In this document: piece by piece, positions 37,401-45,623 of the stretch | Position numbering within the stretch: the stretch's first letter is position 1 | Layout: the number at the start of each line of letters is the position of its first letter | Origin: Leptolyngbya sp. PCC 6406 | GTDB taxonomy: Bacteria > Cyanobacteriota > Cyanobacteriia > Phormidesmidales > Phormidesmidaceae | Length of the DNA: 64,000 bases | Direction of reading: 5' to 3' | Assembly: GCF_000332095.2 (NCBI RefSeq) | Contig: NZ_KI913949.1 | Location: forward strand, 2,396,512 to 2,460,511 | Translations under genes and position numbers: made by a program | The notes under the pieces: model-generated | Databases searched by the model: none | The model's input: only the letters and a program-made list of their open reading frames with translations | What the model was told of the DNA's origin: nothing

Positions 37401-37574
37401 AATTCACTTGGAGCGGACTGACGAAAGATCTGGGTATGTAGCGAAGTTTTTTCGCAGCGGCTCAAGCGAACCGTTAACTTGCTGAAATCCGAATACTCTT
37501 ATCCTATGTCTTGTCTCCTGCGTCCTGCGCCCTAAATAATAGTCTCGCATCTATCCCAGAGAAAGAGGTCACTT

Positions 37575-37814
37575 ATGCAAAACTCGCGTCATGTTTCTTT
37601 ACTAAAAAGTGGACAAGACCAAGTCCTAACCATTCCCCATGAACTTGCCCTGTCGGGCACAGAAGTTTTGTTACGCAAAGAAGGTCATCGCTTAATCATT
37701 GAACCCATTTCTTCTAGTTCTCTACTTTCTTTGCTGACTACGTTGCAAGACGTTACGGATAGTTTCCCTGATATAGATGAGGGTTTACTTCTCCTTGATG
37801 ACATCACACTTTAG
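37575..37814 (+). CDS. vapB: VapB-type antitoxin
   Basis: The 79-residue protein has an AbrB/SpoVT-like N-terminus (SLLKSGQDQVLTIPHELALSGTEVLLRKEGHRLIIEP), a swapped-hairpin DNA-binding fold that should both repress the operon and bind the toxin through the acidic C-terminus (SFPDIDEGLLLLDD). An AGAGG lies upstream of the ATG. The toxin gene starts 10 bases after its stop. The pair is expected to be autoregulated; I see no clear operator palindrome. Confidence 0.88.
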   Translation: MQNSRHVSLLKSGQDQVLTIPHELALSGTEVLLRKEGHRLIIEPISSSSLLSLLTTLQDVTDSFPDIDEGLLLLDDITL

Positions 37815-37823
37815 TGCTACCCA

Positions 37824-38228
37824 ATGTCCTATCAGTACCTGCTTGATACCAACATCCTGTCAGATTTGGTCAGACATCCTCAAGGTCGGGTTTTTCAGCA
37901 TATTGTAGATGTCGGGGAAGATAGCGTTTGTACTAGCATCATTGTGGCGTGTGAACTACGATTTGGAGTGGTTAAGAGCGGTTCCTCACGCTTGGTACAG
38001 CAACTAGAACAAATTCTTGAAGTTTTGACAGTTTTGCCGTTGGAATCACCTGTAGATGAACACTACGCTGCAATTCGTACATATTTGGAGCAAGCAGGAA
38101 CCCCGATCGGTCCAAATGATTTACTGATTGCTGCGCATTCTCTAGCTCTCGATCTGACTCTTGTCACAGCAAATACCCGTGAATTTGAGCGTGTGCTTGC
38201 CTTGAAATTAGATAATTGGTTGCTCTGA
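37824..38228 (+). CDS. vapC: VapC-type PIN-domain toxin
   Basis: The 134-residue protein has the PIN nuclease acidic residues D8 (LLDTNILSDL), E44 (ACELRFG) and D99 (GPNDLLIAAHS), and the conserved TANTREF near the end. VapC toxins cleave tRNA or rRNA when freed from VapB. The full-length domain and intact residues suggest a working toxin. The pair lies in the accessory island next to remnants of another VapBC-like pair. Confidence 0.92.
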   Translation: MSYQYLLDTNILSDLVRHPQGRVFQHIVDVGEDSVCTSIIVACELRFGVVKSGSSRLVQQLEQILEVLTVLPLESPVDEHYAAIRTYLEQAGTPIGPNDLLIAAHSLALDLTLVTANTREFERVLALKLDNWLL

Positions 38229-38244
38229 AAATACAAGATTTGGC

Positions 38245-38502
38245 GTAATTAGTCACCGCAACAAGCGAGGCTTATTGAGAATAGTGCAGGCTGAAACCCT
38301 TGAACATCAGGCATCGCTAATTTGCGCTCAATGCCCTAATTCATTTGAACTGTTAGCTATTGTCAACTAGGTGAGAAAATTGCTACTTATTGAGGACAGG
38401 CGCAACTAGAGCGTATGAACTATTTCTTGTGGAATGCCTATGAATTAAGGGTTCTAGGATTTTTTTTCTCAATAGTGACTCACTATTGCGGTGACTAATT
38501 AC
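38245..38502. mobile_element. MITE-like element with perfect 17-bp terminal inverted repeats
   Basis: GTAATTAGTCACCGCAA (38245-38261) and its exact reverse complement (38486-38502) bound a 258-bp element. Similarity of the ends continues inward (TTATTGAGAATAG on the left, CTATTGAGAAAAA on the right after reversal). No long coding frame is inside and no clear target duplication is visible. It begins 17 bp after the vapC stop. Confidence 0.8.
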
Positions 38503-38703
38503 AAACAAAGTAGCTTGTGTATCAGCTATGATCGGTTTTGTTAGGCAGTTAGTGTAGGAGTGGATAGTGAACGTCAGCATAGAGCGGCCTTCTGATCTAA
38601 AAAATGAACTCTCTACTGAAGCATCCCAGCTTAAATTTCGCCGATTCTAGAATGAAGTGCATCACCTAGAAGCGTCCCGTAGAGGGGCTCATAGGATAGT
38701 CTG
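38503..38703. other. Gap with no recognisable feature
   Basis: About 200 bp between the MITE-like element and the antitoxin-like remnant. I see no gene, hairpin or repeat here. Confidence 0.5.
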
Positions 38704-38841
38704 ATGTTTCCTACAACCGGGGTGGAGTTGGTTACTTACTGGGAAAGCGTTGGGATGATCAACTCTCGACCCGATATTGATGATAGCCAGGAGCATGCCC
38801 GCAGATTGCGTGACCAAGCTGAACACCGTGAGCGGGCTTAG
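38704..38841 (+). pseudogene. Antitoxin-like C-terminal remnant
   Basis: A 45-codon frame reads MFPTTGVELVTYWESVGMI and then NSRPDIDDSQEHARRLRDQA ending EHRERA. The acidic-then-Arg-rich helix (RPDIDDSQEHARRLRDQAEHR) looks like the toxin-binding end of a small antitoxin, and the next ATG, 8 bp downstream, begins a PIN toxin. The DNA-binding N-terminus is missing. The identification rests mainly on this context. Confidence 0.55.
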
Positions 38842-38848
38842 GTGACAA

Positions 38849-38926
38849 ATGTATCTAGTTGATACTGATGTCATGATCGACATGTACGTTCAACGTGAAG
38901 CACTATCAAATTATTTCAGGCTTTAG
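38849..38926 (+). pseudogene. VapC-like PIN toxin, N-terminal remnant
   Basis: The frame MYLVDTDVMIDMYVQREALS has the opening of a PIN domain, with the first catalytic aspartate in LVDTDVMID, but stops after 25 codons. The rest of the toxin is absent. With the upstream antitoxin-like remnant it forms a degraded second VapBC-like module. Confidence 0.6.
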
Positions 38927-38986
38927 TCTGGAGCAACCTTATAGTCGCTGAAGCCACTTAATCGGGTAGGTTACTAGAGGGCTAGA

Positions 38987-39296
38987 ATGACTTCTTTAAT
39001 GATTGACTTACTAGATATACCTACAATTCAATCAATTGAGATCACAGACGACACCTTATCTGTTGATTTGTCAGATAGTCATACTATTTCCGTACCGTTA
39101 GCGTGGTATCCACGTCTATTACACGGTTCTACAGAAGAGCGTCAAAATTGGCGATTAATTTAGTAAGGGTGAAGGTATTCATTGGAACCAGTTTGACGAA
39201 GATATCAGCGTTAAAAATATGATTTTGGGTCAACCATCAGGGGAAAGTCAGAAGTCATTGCAGCGATGGCTTACACACCGTGCAGAAGCAGGCTAA
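38987..39296 (+). pseudogene. DUF2442 family gene with a frameshift
   Basis: The first frame (58 codons) reads through SVDLSDSHTISVPLAWYPRLLHGSTEERQNWRLI and stops at TAG 39161-39163. The next frame continues the family sequence with GKGEGIHWNQFDEDISVKNMILGQPSGES to 39296. Removing one T near 39160 (ATTTAG to ATTAG) restores a single frame of about 102 codons. DUF2442 proteins are short and often accompany DUF4160 genes, which have been linked to toxin-antitoxin pairs; no DUF4160 gene is left here. Confidence 0.8.
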
Positions 39297-39462
39297 TAAA
39301 TGGTTGCAATGGCAGGCGAAATACTATTGCAAATAGCCCAAGCTTTCTTGCCGCTGTTGAACTCAATTGTTATGGGGTGGCTACAACTCCTAAATTGATT
39401 CATGAGAGCGGGCGTGGTCGTGCCTACCCCGCAAGGGTTTCCTTATTAATTGCCCACCTGCC

Positions 39463-41550
39463 CTAGCCTAGCGTCAGCGTCAACTGCCACCACTGCAATC
39501 TCCCCGTGTGGCCGGGGGCATGGTCTACCACCCGCAGTTGCCAAGTCCCCGCCGCCGCCCCGCCCAAAAACCATCGCAATGCCGGAGTCGTTGCTAGGTC
39601 GTAGTGGCTGCGTAGCTGCTGCTGATTGCTCAGGGTACGACCCTGAATCGTGACCGTTTTCCCCGCCGGGGAACTGAGGGCCAGGGTCAGATCCCCTAAG
39701 TATTCATGGTCGATGGCGACATCTACTCGCACATCTTGCACCGTGCCGCTGCCCGTCACCGCCAGCATTCGCACCAAGGGCGTCGCCCGATTATCGGGAA
39801 TGCCCACCGCTGCCTCATCACGAGGGGTCACCTGTTGCCCAGAAGTCCCACGGCTCCAGGCTCGCCGTCGTGCTTCCGCCACCGCCCGGTAGGCATTGAC
39901 CCGGCCATAGCCAAACCATTGGGAATGACCATTTTGGTCATAGGAGCCATAGCGGTTGCCGAGCTGGGGGTCGGGGTTGGCATCGGTGATCTTGTCGGCG
40001 GTCTGTTCCAGAATTTGCCGCACCTCGCGGGCGGTCAGATCCGGATTGGCCGACAACACTAATCCCGCTACCCCCGCTGCCACCGGGCAGGCGCTCGACG
40101 TACCGCCAAAAGTGTGGGTAAAGGCCCCTCGATCGTAGCCCCGATCATCGAGGCGATCGCTGGTGACCATGCCCCGTCCTGGTAGTCGTTGGTTGATTGT
40201 TGGTCCTGTGGCGACGCTGCCCACCTGGGGTAGGGCCATGCTGGGGGCGGCATTATTGCTGGGGGCGCTGACGGCGATATGGGTGCCCCAATTGCTGTAG
40301 GCTGCTTTGCGATTGAGACTGGTGCAGGCGGAAACTGCGATCGCATCGGGATGGACCGCAAAGCCGCTGAGCCAAGTGGTGGAACCGCGTAGGGTATTTG
40401 GAGGCCAGCCCTGTTCCTGCACCGTACCGCTGACGGGACGATTGGCATTTCCCGCCGAGAACAGCACCACACAGCCCTTGCCGTCCCGTCCCTGGGTGGC
40501 GGCCCGAGTCAGGGCATGGCGCTGACGTAGGGATAGGGGAAAATACACGGCGGCGGGGGACCAGCTACAGGACACCACTGCTGCCCCTTGGGTGATTACC
40601 CAGTCAAACAACATTTCAATGGAGGTGTCATCCAGGTAGCCCGTGGTGCGGATGGGCATGAAGCCACAACCGGGGGCGACCCCGACAATGCCCGACTGAT
40701 TTTCTTCGCCGATGGCTAATCCGGCGCAGGCGGTGCCGTGGTTTTCATCGGTCCCCATGGGTAGGGGCACGGCATTCCGTGATTTCAGGTCGCGGGGGGC
40801 CACTAGCTTGCCCCTGCCCTGCAAATCGGGATGGTTTAGGTCAAAACCATCATCTGCGATCGCAATCACTACCGACCGCGTCCCTCGGGTGATATCCCAG
40901 GCCCGCTCTACAGAAATGTGGGCATCCGCCAGCACCTCATTACCGCCACTGGTGGCCAAGTGCCACTGCTGGGAGTAGAGGGTATCCACAGGACGGTATA
41001 GCCCCTCAGTAGCCACCACCACATTGGGCTCCGCCGTCAACACCACCGAATGGGCCATGAGACGATTCGCCAGCTTGATCGGGTTGGCGGTGGCAGTAGG
41101 ACCGACGCGGTAGACGGCGGTATTGGATATTCCCAAGAGGGGATGATCCAACACTAACCCCAAGGGTTCCGTGATCGCCCCTTGCTCTGGGCGGGTCAGG
41201 GTGGGGGTGAACTGTACCGTGATCTGGTCCGTTAGATAGACCCAGGTTTGAGAACTCGCAACCAATCGATAGACATGGCTGGCAAACTGCACCGCCTCTA
41301 GACTTCGGGCCTGCTCTAAGGTCGTCTCTAGGCGTTCCGGCTCCACCTCCCACACCACCAGTTGACCCTGGGCAACGGGATGGCGAGATCTGGGTTGCAA
41401 GATCGACTCTAAAACTGCGATCGCATCGGGATCAGTAAGCTGAGTTGTGAAGCGATCTCGCCCCTTCTCCAGCAGCAATTCTTCCCCGCCCCGCTGCAAT
41501 ATCAAGCCCTCACTAGGGGCAGGTCCATTCATCCCCGTGGCGTTCGTCAT
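39463..41550 (-). CDS. prcA: Subtilisin-family serine protease with P-domain (PrcA-like calcium-dependent protease)
   Basis: The 695-residue protein has an N-terminal extension (about 1-180), an S8 peptidase domain with D233 (IAIADDGFD), H271 (ENHGTACAG) and the serine in GGTSSACPVAAG, and a C-terminal proprotein-convertase P domain (about 590-695). This order matches PrcA of Anabaena, a calcium-dependent protease linked to proteolysis in nitrogen-starved cells. The gene symbol is by similarity of architecture. No signal peptide is visible, as in PrcA. Its start faces that of the TPR protein gene, 287 bp away. Confidence 0.9.
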   Translation of the reverse strand: MTNATGMNGPAPSEGLILQRGGEELLLEKGRDRFTTQLTDPDAIAVLESILQPRSRHPVAQGQLVVWEVEPERLETTLEQARSLEAVQFASHVYRLVASSQTWVYLTDQITVQFTPTLTRPEQGAITEPLGLVLDHPLLGISNTAVYRVGPTATANPIKLANRLMAHSVVLTAEPNVVVATEGLYRPVDTLYSQQWHLATSGGNEVLADAHISVERAWDITRGTRSVVIAIADDGFDLNHPDLQGRGKLVAPRDLKSRNAVPLPMGTDENHGTACAGLAIGEENQSGIVGVAPGCGFMPIRTTGYLDDTSIEMLFDWVITQGAAVVSCSWSPAAVYFPLSLRQRHALTRAATQGRDGKGCVVLFSAGNANRPVSGTVQEQGWPPNTLRGSTTWLSGFAVHPDAIAVSACTSLNRKAAYSNWGTHIAVSAPSNNAAPSMALPQVGSVATGPTINQRLPGRGMVTSDRLDDRGYDRGAFTHTFGGTSSACPVAAGVAGLVLSANPDLTAREVRQILEQTADKITDANPDPQLGNRYGSYDQNGHSQWFGYGRVNAYRAVAEARRRAWSRGTSGQQVTPRDEAAVGIPDNRATPLVRMLAVTGSGTVQDVRVDVAIDHEYLGDLTLALSSPAGKTVTIQGRTLSNQQQLRSHYDLATTPALRWFLGGAAAGTWQLRVVDHAPGHTGRLQWWQLTLTLG

Positions 41551-41671
41551 GGCCGCAGGGGAACCGATGATCGGGTAAGACGGTCTCTGCTCATACTTAG
41601 GAACCCAGATCCTTCAATGTGCAATTTTATCTGCAATTTTTGTGGATCAGGCATCTTGCCTCTTGGTAGGA

Positions 41672-41724
41672 CAGGCATCCTGCCTGTTTTGTAGGGTCTT
41701 GTAGGTCAGGCATCCTGCCTGACC
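41672..41724. repeat. Palindromic repeats CAGGCATCCTGCCTG, two copies
   Basis: One copy lies at 41672-41686 and a longer one, GGTCAGGCA-TCC-TGCCTGACC with a perfect 9-bp stem, at 41704-41724. A degenerate third copy begins near 41647. The same palindrome, reversed and with one change, is at 3481-3501. These are dispersed intergenic repeats in the gap between the divergent prcA and TPR genes. Confidence 0.85.
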
Positions 41725-41837
41725 GTGGAGTTAATCTGATCGCGACTCCCTAGGGAAGGGCGAAGAAGATTAGCCAAAGTGGTAGTATACTCCAGAGCTT
41801 TTTCTGTCCTACGTTTGTCAACACCTTAGGTTACTTT

Positions 41838-42842
41838 ATGGCTGTGCTTCAGTTTCCTCGAACAGCGTGGTTAGCGAGCTGGCTGGGCAGTAGCGTTATT
41901 GCAGTGAGCAGCTTAGGACTGGGAATGCAGTCCGCCCTAGCCCAAAACCCTGCCCCTGAAGCCGAGGTCACCTCCCCCTCCCAAGTCCGCCCTGCCAATG
42001 TGGGGGGGCGCTTAAATGTGGCCACCGCCGATCGCCTTGTCGAAGAAGCCACCCAAGCGATCGCGGCCCAAGACTACCCCCGTGCCATTGAACAACTCCG
42101 GACGGCACGGGAACTCTACAACCAGCTCTCCGGCTACCACCAAGAACTGGCGGCGATGTTCATCGGTGTAGACACCCGCCAAACCAATAGCAACCGTGCC
42201 CTGGCCCTAGCCTCAGCCCAAAAGCGCGACCAGACATCCTACCAGTTAGCCCTGGTCTATCGCACCCAAAACCGTCCCCAGGATGCTGTCCCCCTGCTGA
42301 TGGAAATCCTCCGCAGCCAGCAACCCACCCGCGAACTGGGGCAACGGGCCTACCAGCAACTTTATGAATTGGGCCTAGTGGAAGCGCCCTTTGGCCCCGG
42401 CAGTTCCCCCGCCGAAGTCAGCCCCGCCAATGATGGCAGCTTTAGTGTGGCCGCCGCCGATCGTCTGGCCGAAGAAGCCCGCCAAGCGATCTCGGCCCAA
42501 GACTACCCCCTCACCATTCAACGCCTCCAGGCAGCACAGACACTCTACAACCAGCTCTCCGGCTATTACCAAGAACTGGCGGCGATGTTCATCGGCGTAG
42601 ATGCTAGCCAAACCAATAGCAACCGTACCCTGGCCCTAGCCATAGCCCAAAAGCGTGACCAGACCTCCTATCAGTTGGCCCTGGTCCATCGCACCCAAAA
42701 CCGTCCCGAGGAGGCCGTCGCGCTATTGATGGAAATCCTCCGCAGCCAGCAACCCACCCGCGAACTGGGGCAACGAGCCTATCAGCAACTCTATGAATTG
42801 GGCCTAGTGGAAGCGCCCTATGCCCAAGGCAGCGACAGATAA
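41838..42842 (+). CDS. Exported TPR-like protein with internally duplicated domain
   Basis: The 334-residue protein has a signal peptide (hydrophobic residues about 11-30, likely cut after A35 in SALA-QN). The mature part consists of two copies of a domain of about 130 residues (about 60-185 and 203-328) joined by a Pro/Ser-rich linker. Each copy contains helical TPR-like pairs (DYPRAIEQLRTARELYNQLSG, DQTSYQLALVYRTQNRPQDAV). The copies are offset by 429 bp and are highly similar in DNA as well. Single-domain relatives occur in cyanobacteria with no known function. It is probably periplasmic. Confidence 0.85.
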   Translation: MAVLQFPRTAWLASWLGSSVIAVSSLGLGMQSALAQNPAPEAEVTSPSQVRPANVGGRLNVATADRLVEEATQAIAAQDYPRAIEQLRTARELYNQLSGYHQELAAMFIGVDTRQTNSNRALALASAQKRDQTSYQLALVYRTQNRPQDAVPLLMEILRSQQPTRELGQRAYQQLYELGLVEAPFGPGSSPAEVSPANDGSFSVAAADRLAEEARQAISAQDYPLTIQRLQAAQTLYNQLSGYYQELAAMFIGVDASQTNSNRTLALAIAQKRDQTSYQLALVHRTQNRPEEAVALLMEILRSQQPTRELGQRAYQQLYELGLVEAPYAQGSDR

Positions 42843-42932
42843 GTCCCAGATACCCCCAGGGCAAAAGGGCCGGAGTCGGTCAATAATCTTGGGGGTATCT
42901 TATGTTATGCTTTCAAAGCATCATTAATAAAC

Positions 42933-43006
42933 CGGGGCGTAGCGCAGCTTGGTAGCGCACCACTTTGGGGTAGTGGGGGTCGCAGGTTCAAATCCTGTCG
43001 CTCCGA
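42933..43006 (+). tRNA. tRNA-Pro (anticodon GGG)
   Basis: The sequence folds as a full cloverleaf: acceptor CGGGGCG/CGCTCCG with one G-U pair, D-stem GCGC/GCGC, anticodon stem CCACT/AGTGG with loop TTGGGGT and anticodon GGG (42967-42969), and T-arm GCAGG-TTCAAAT-CCTGT. The discriminator base is A (43006) and no CCA is encoded. It reads proline codons CCC and CCU. Confidence 0.97.
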
Positions 43007-43010
43007 TAAG

Positions 43011-43041
43011 GCGAAACCTCCCAGCAATGGGGGGTTTCGCT
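43011..43041 (+). terminator. Rho-independent terminator after tRNA-Pro
   Basis: GCGAAACCTCCC pairs with GGGGGGTTTCGC (one G-U pair) across an AGCAATG-like loop, followed by TGTTTT. It starts 5 bp after the tRNA. Confidence 0.85.
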
Positions 43042-43083
43042 GTTTTCGGAATTAGCCCACTGGAGTCAAGTTAGGTGCTTGTT

Positions 43084-43896
43084 ATGTCTCAGCCCGTTGC
43101 CCCCGCCGTGCTGGCGGCCCTAGAGCGGTTAGTCGCTATCGTGGCCCAACTGCGCCATCCCCAAACGGGGTGCCCTTGGGATTTGCAGCAGACGCCGGAG
43201 ACCCTGATTCCCTATGTGATTGAGGAAGCCTACGAAGTCGTAGATGCAATTCGGTCGGGGGACAAAGGTGCGATCGCGGAGGAACTGGGAGATTTGCTTC
43301 TGCAAGTGGTGCTTCAGTCCCAGGTGGCGGCGGATGCTGGGGCGTTTGATCTGGCCACCGTGGCGACGGGCATCAGTGAGAAGCTAATCCGCCGCCATCC
43401 CCATGTCTTCGGGGATGTGCAGGTAGAGGGGGTGGAGGAAGTCCACCGCAACTGGGAGGCGATCAAGGCCCAGGAAAAGGGCGAAGTCCCCGATCCCCAT
43501 CGTCTGACGCCTAAATTGCAGCGGGATAGCCGCACCCTGCCTCCCCTCATGGCCGCGAGCAAGATTTCCCATCGGGCTGCGCAAGCTGGGTTCGAGTGGG
43601 ATACGGTGGAGGGGGTCTGGGCCAAGTTTGAGGAGGAGCTGGGGGAATTTCGCACTGCGATCGCAGCGGAACCCCGCGAGAACCAGGAGGCAGAATTGGG
43701 AGATGTTCTATTCACCCTTGTCAATCTGGCCCGTTGGTATGGATTGGACCCCGCCGCTGCCCTCCAGGGCACCAATCGTCGCTTTATTCAGCGCTTCGAG
43801 CAGGTGGAAGCTTCTGCTGGAGGATCCCTGGGAGACTTGTCTGTAGAGGAATTGGAAGTGTTTTGGCAGCGGGCTAAGCAGGCTTTACAACCCTAG
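43084..43896 (+). CDS. mazG: Nucleoside triphosphate pyrophosphohydrolase MazG
   Basis: The protein of about 270 residues has two MazG domains. The first contains the start LRHPQTGCPWDLQQTPETLIPYVIEEAYEVVDAI and the EExxE metal site in EELGDLLLQVVLQSQ; the second repeats the pattern in EELGEFRTAIA and ELGDVLFTLVNLARWYGLDP. MazG hydrolyses NTPs and dNTPs to monophosphates and clears aberrant nucleotides. I chose the ATG at 43084 with TAGGTG upstream; a GTG at 43075 is the alternative. Confidence 0.95.
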   Translation: MSQPVAPAVLAALERLVAIVAQLRHPQTGCPWDLQQTPETLIPYVIEEAYEVVDAIRSGDKGAIAEELGDLLLQVVLQSQVAADAGAFDLATVATGISEKLIRRHPHVFGDVQVEGVEEVHRNWEAIKAQEKGEVPDPHRLTPKLQRDSRTLPPLMAASKISHRAAQAGFEWDTVEGVWAKFEEELGEFRTAIAAEPRENQEAELGDVLFTLVNLARWYGLDPAAALQGTNRRFIQRFEQVEASAGGSLGDLSVEELEVFWQRAKQALQP

Positions 43897-43930
43897 TGCT
43901 CAGTCAAGCCTCAATTTGTAGCTACGGGAA

Positions 43931-44728
43931 CTAAGCGCTGGGTAATACCTCATGCACCCAAGCTTGATCAGCCACCGTCAGGGCCGGTGGTGGCACGGGG
44001 GCTTGATAATCTATCCGTAGGCTGTAGCCACTGCGCTCATAAATCCCGTGGATTAGGGGCTGCAAATCCACCATCACCTGTTCCCCTTCTGCCTGGAGCG
44101 GCAGCGAAAACTCAGGGATGGGTTCCCACAGCGTAAATTCGTACAGGTCAGCCCGAGGGCGACACTCTGACCGACTCACCAAAATACGATACCGATCCGC
44201 CGAGGCTGACTCTGTCCCTAGCGATCGCCTCGCCATGGGTTCATCGGCCCGCAGCAGGTCGATTTCCACTAAATAGGAGGCGCTGCCCAGAATGGTTTGG
44301 CGCTTAGTGCTATAAATTCTGCGCCCTTGGCCCTGGCGCTTATTTGTCGGCGACAGGACCTCAACCAGGGTGATGACTGCGTCACTACCCGCCTCCCGAA
44401 TCTCCAGATAGCGTTCTTTAACCGCTAGCGGCATGGGCAAAATCACTGACTGGGGCCGTACCGTAGTGGCTACCCCAGCGCTAGACCTCTCGGCTTTGGC
44501 GGGGGGCAATGGCACAGGGCTAGACAACACAATCGCATCTGGAATCCCCACCAGAAGCTCTTCACTGGTGCCATCTAGGTAGGTCCGAGTCTCCACCGCC
44601 ACGTAGTATTGCGGCAGGAGGCTGGGGGCCAGGGCATCGGCGATCGCCACAATCAAGTGGCTATGAAACTCAGACCAGAAGGTGCTCTGTTCTAAATAAG
44701 GATCCATACCCGGAAATGGGGATGCCAT
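43931..44728 (-). CDS. DUF4058 family protein
   Basis: The protein begins MASPFPGMDPYLEQSTFWSEFH, the typical opening of DUF4058, and continues with AIADALAPSLLPQYYVAVETRTYL and LVEVLSPTNKRQGQGRRIY. The family is abundant in cyanobacteria and may be related to restriction-endonuclease-like folds, but its function is unknown. The start at 44728 is set by homology; an open frame extends to 44785. At about 265 residues it is full length. Confidence 0.9.
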   Translation of the reverse strand: MASPFPGMDPYLEQSTFWSEFHSHLIVAIADALAPSLLPQYYVAVETRTYLDGTSEELLVGIPDAIVLSSPVPLPPAKAERSSAGVATTVRPQSVILPMPLAVKERYLEIREAGSDAVITLVEVLSPTNKRQGQGRRIYSTKRQTILGSASYLVEIDLLRADEPMARRSLGTESASADRYRILVSRSECRPRADLYEFTLWEPIPEFSLPLQAEGEQVMVDLQPLIHGIYERSGYSLRIDYQAPVPPPALTVADQAWVHEVLPSA

Positions 44729-44790
44729 TAAAGTCGTCCACCCCACTGCTGCAACCCCGCGCCGGAATGGAATTCCGCCGCTCATAGCAA

Positions 44791-44839
44791 CCGTCCTCTA
44801 AAGAGGATTCCTGAGCTTTGAGTTCTCTTTAGAGAACGG
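44791..44839. repeat. Long imperfect hairpin upstream of DUF4058 gene
   Basis: CCGTCCTCTAAAGAGGA (44791-44807) and TTCTCTTTAGAGAACGG (44823-44839) pair with two mismatches over 17 bp around a 15-nt loop. It lies 60 bp before the DUF4058 start. Confidence 0.7.
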
Positions 44840-44950
44840 CAGCGATTAGCCCGGTCATTTGAATGCCGGGCGGTTGGGGATCGTAGCGATCGCTCTGACT
44901 GAGCAAGCCTTCTCCTCAGTAATCCGTAACCCTTGTTGGACAAGCTCTTG

Positions 44951-45122
44951 GTAGGGTGGGCATTGCCCACCATCCCTGGGCCGGAAAATGCACGACGTTT
45001 ACGCTATGCCATGGCTACCATCAAAGCCAATATGCCTTTTGGGGATGTGAGAATGTTGAGTGTTCGGGGAGGTGCTTGGAGGTGGGGGAGCGAGTTTGAG
45101 CGGTGGGCAATGCCCACCCTAC
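44951..45122. repeat. Inverted pair of a GGTGGGCA-TTGCCCACC palindromic repeat
   Basis: GTAGGGTGGGCATTGCCCACC at 44951-44971 recurs in reverse orientation at 45102-45122. Each copy is itself a near-palindrome. This is a REP-like dispersed repeat frequent in cyanobacterial gaps. Confidence 0.85.
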
Positions 45123-45304
45123 GACTGAGGTAGAAGCAGAACTAGCCCGCTACCAAGAGCGGTTCGGCGACCTAACTACTGAGTCACTTAATGCAATTTA
45201 ACTAAAGCGGATTGACATTTTGATGATTGAAAGGTTACACCAGTAGTTACGTACCTCGAAAAATCCAGCGTTGTTCTAGCTGTTTCAGTGAACATGCTTT
45301 AGAA

Positions 45305-45516
45305 CCCTTGGCATATTTATGCCCCAAGCAGCAACTACTCCCTTAGTGGAGCGGATCCCCTGAATGCTAGGGACAAGATGCGCTTTTAGAAAGCACACCT
45401 TGCTTGGTTTGACTCCTCGCTGTTCGGTTCTACCGAATGCTCTGTTTTATGGAGATTAGCTAGCTAAAGCCTTAGCGCTTTAGCAGTCGCGAGCTTGAGG
45501 CATAAATATTTCAAGC
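45305..45516. other. Structured AT-rich leader-like region with 24-bp inverted repeats
   Basis: The segment CCTTGGCATATTTATGCCCC... (45305-45329) is matched in inverted form by GCTTGAGGCATAAATATTTC... (45493-45516). Between them are perfect small hairpins: TTCGGT/ACCGAA (45423-45437) and GCTAAAGC/GCTTTAGC (45463-45484). It could be a small non-coding RNA, a leader of the RNase III gene, or a decayed MITE; the sequence alone does not decide. Confidence 0.5.
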
Positions 45517-45623
45517 GTTCCCATTTTTGTTTATTAAGCCTTTAGGCAACGTCCTAGTCCACATTTTCGTGTGGGCTGATTTGGACTACTCGTGGCGCGT
45601 GTTTTTACACGTATACGGAGGCC

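Larger units (their letters stand above)
44729..45623. other. Repeat-rich gap of about 900 bp without a convincing gene
   Basis: The gap contains a long hairpin (44791-44839), an inverted pair of GTGGGCA palindromes (44951-45122) and a region with several hairpins and an inverted repeat (45305-45516) before the RNase III gene. Short open frames here have no recognisable features. Confidence 0.6.

Noticed and set aside
39266-39466. 66-codon frame after the DUF2442 remnant
   Set aside because: It overlaps the correct DUF2442 reading frame and the end of prcA and shows no conserved feature.
44933-45133. 66-codon frame
   Set aside because: It is made mostly of the two inverted GTGGGCA repeat copies.
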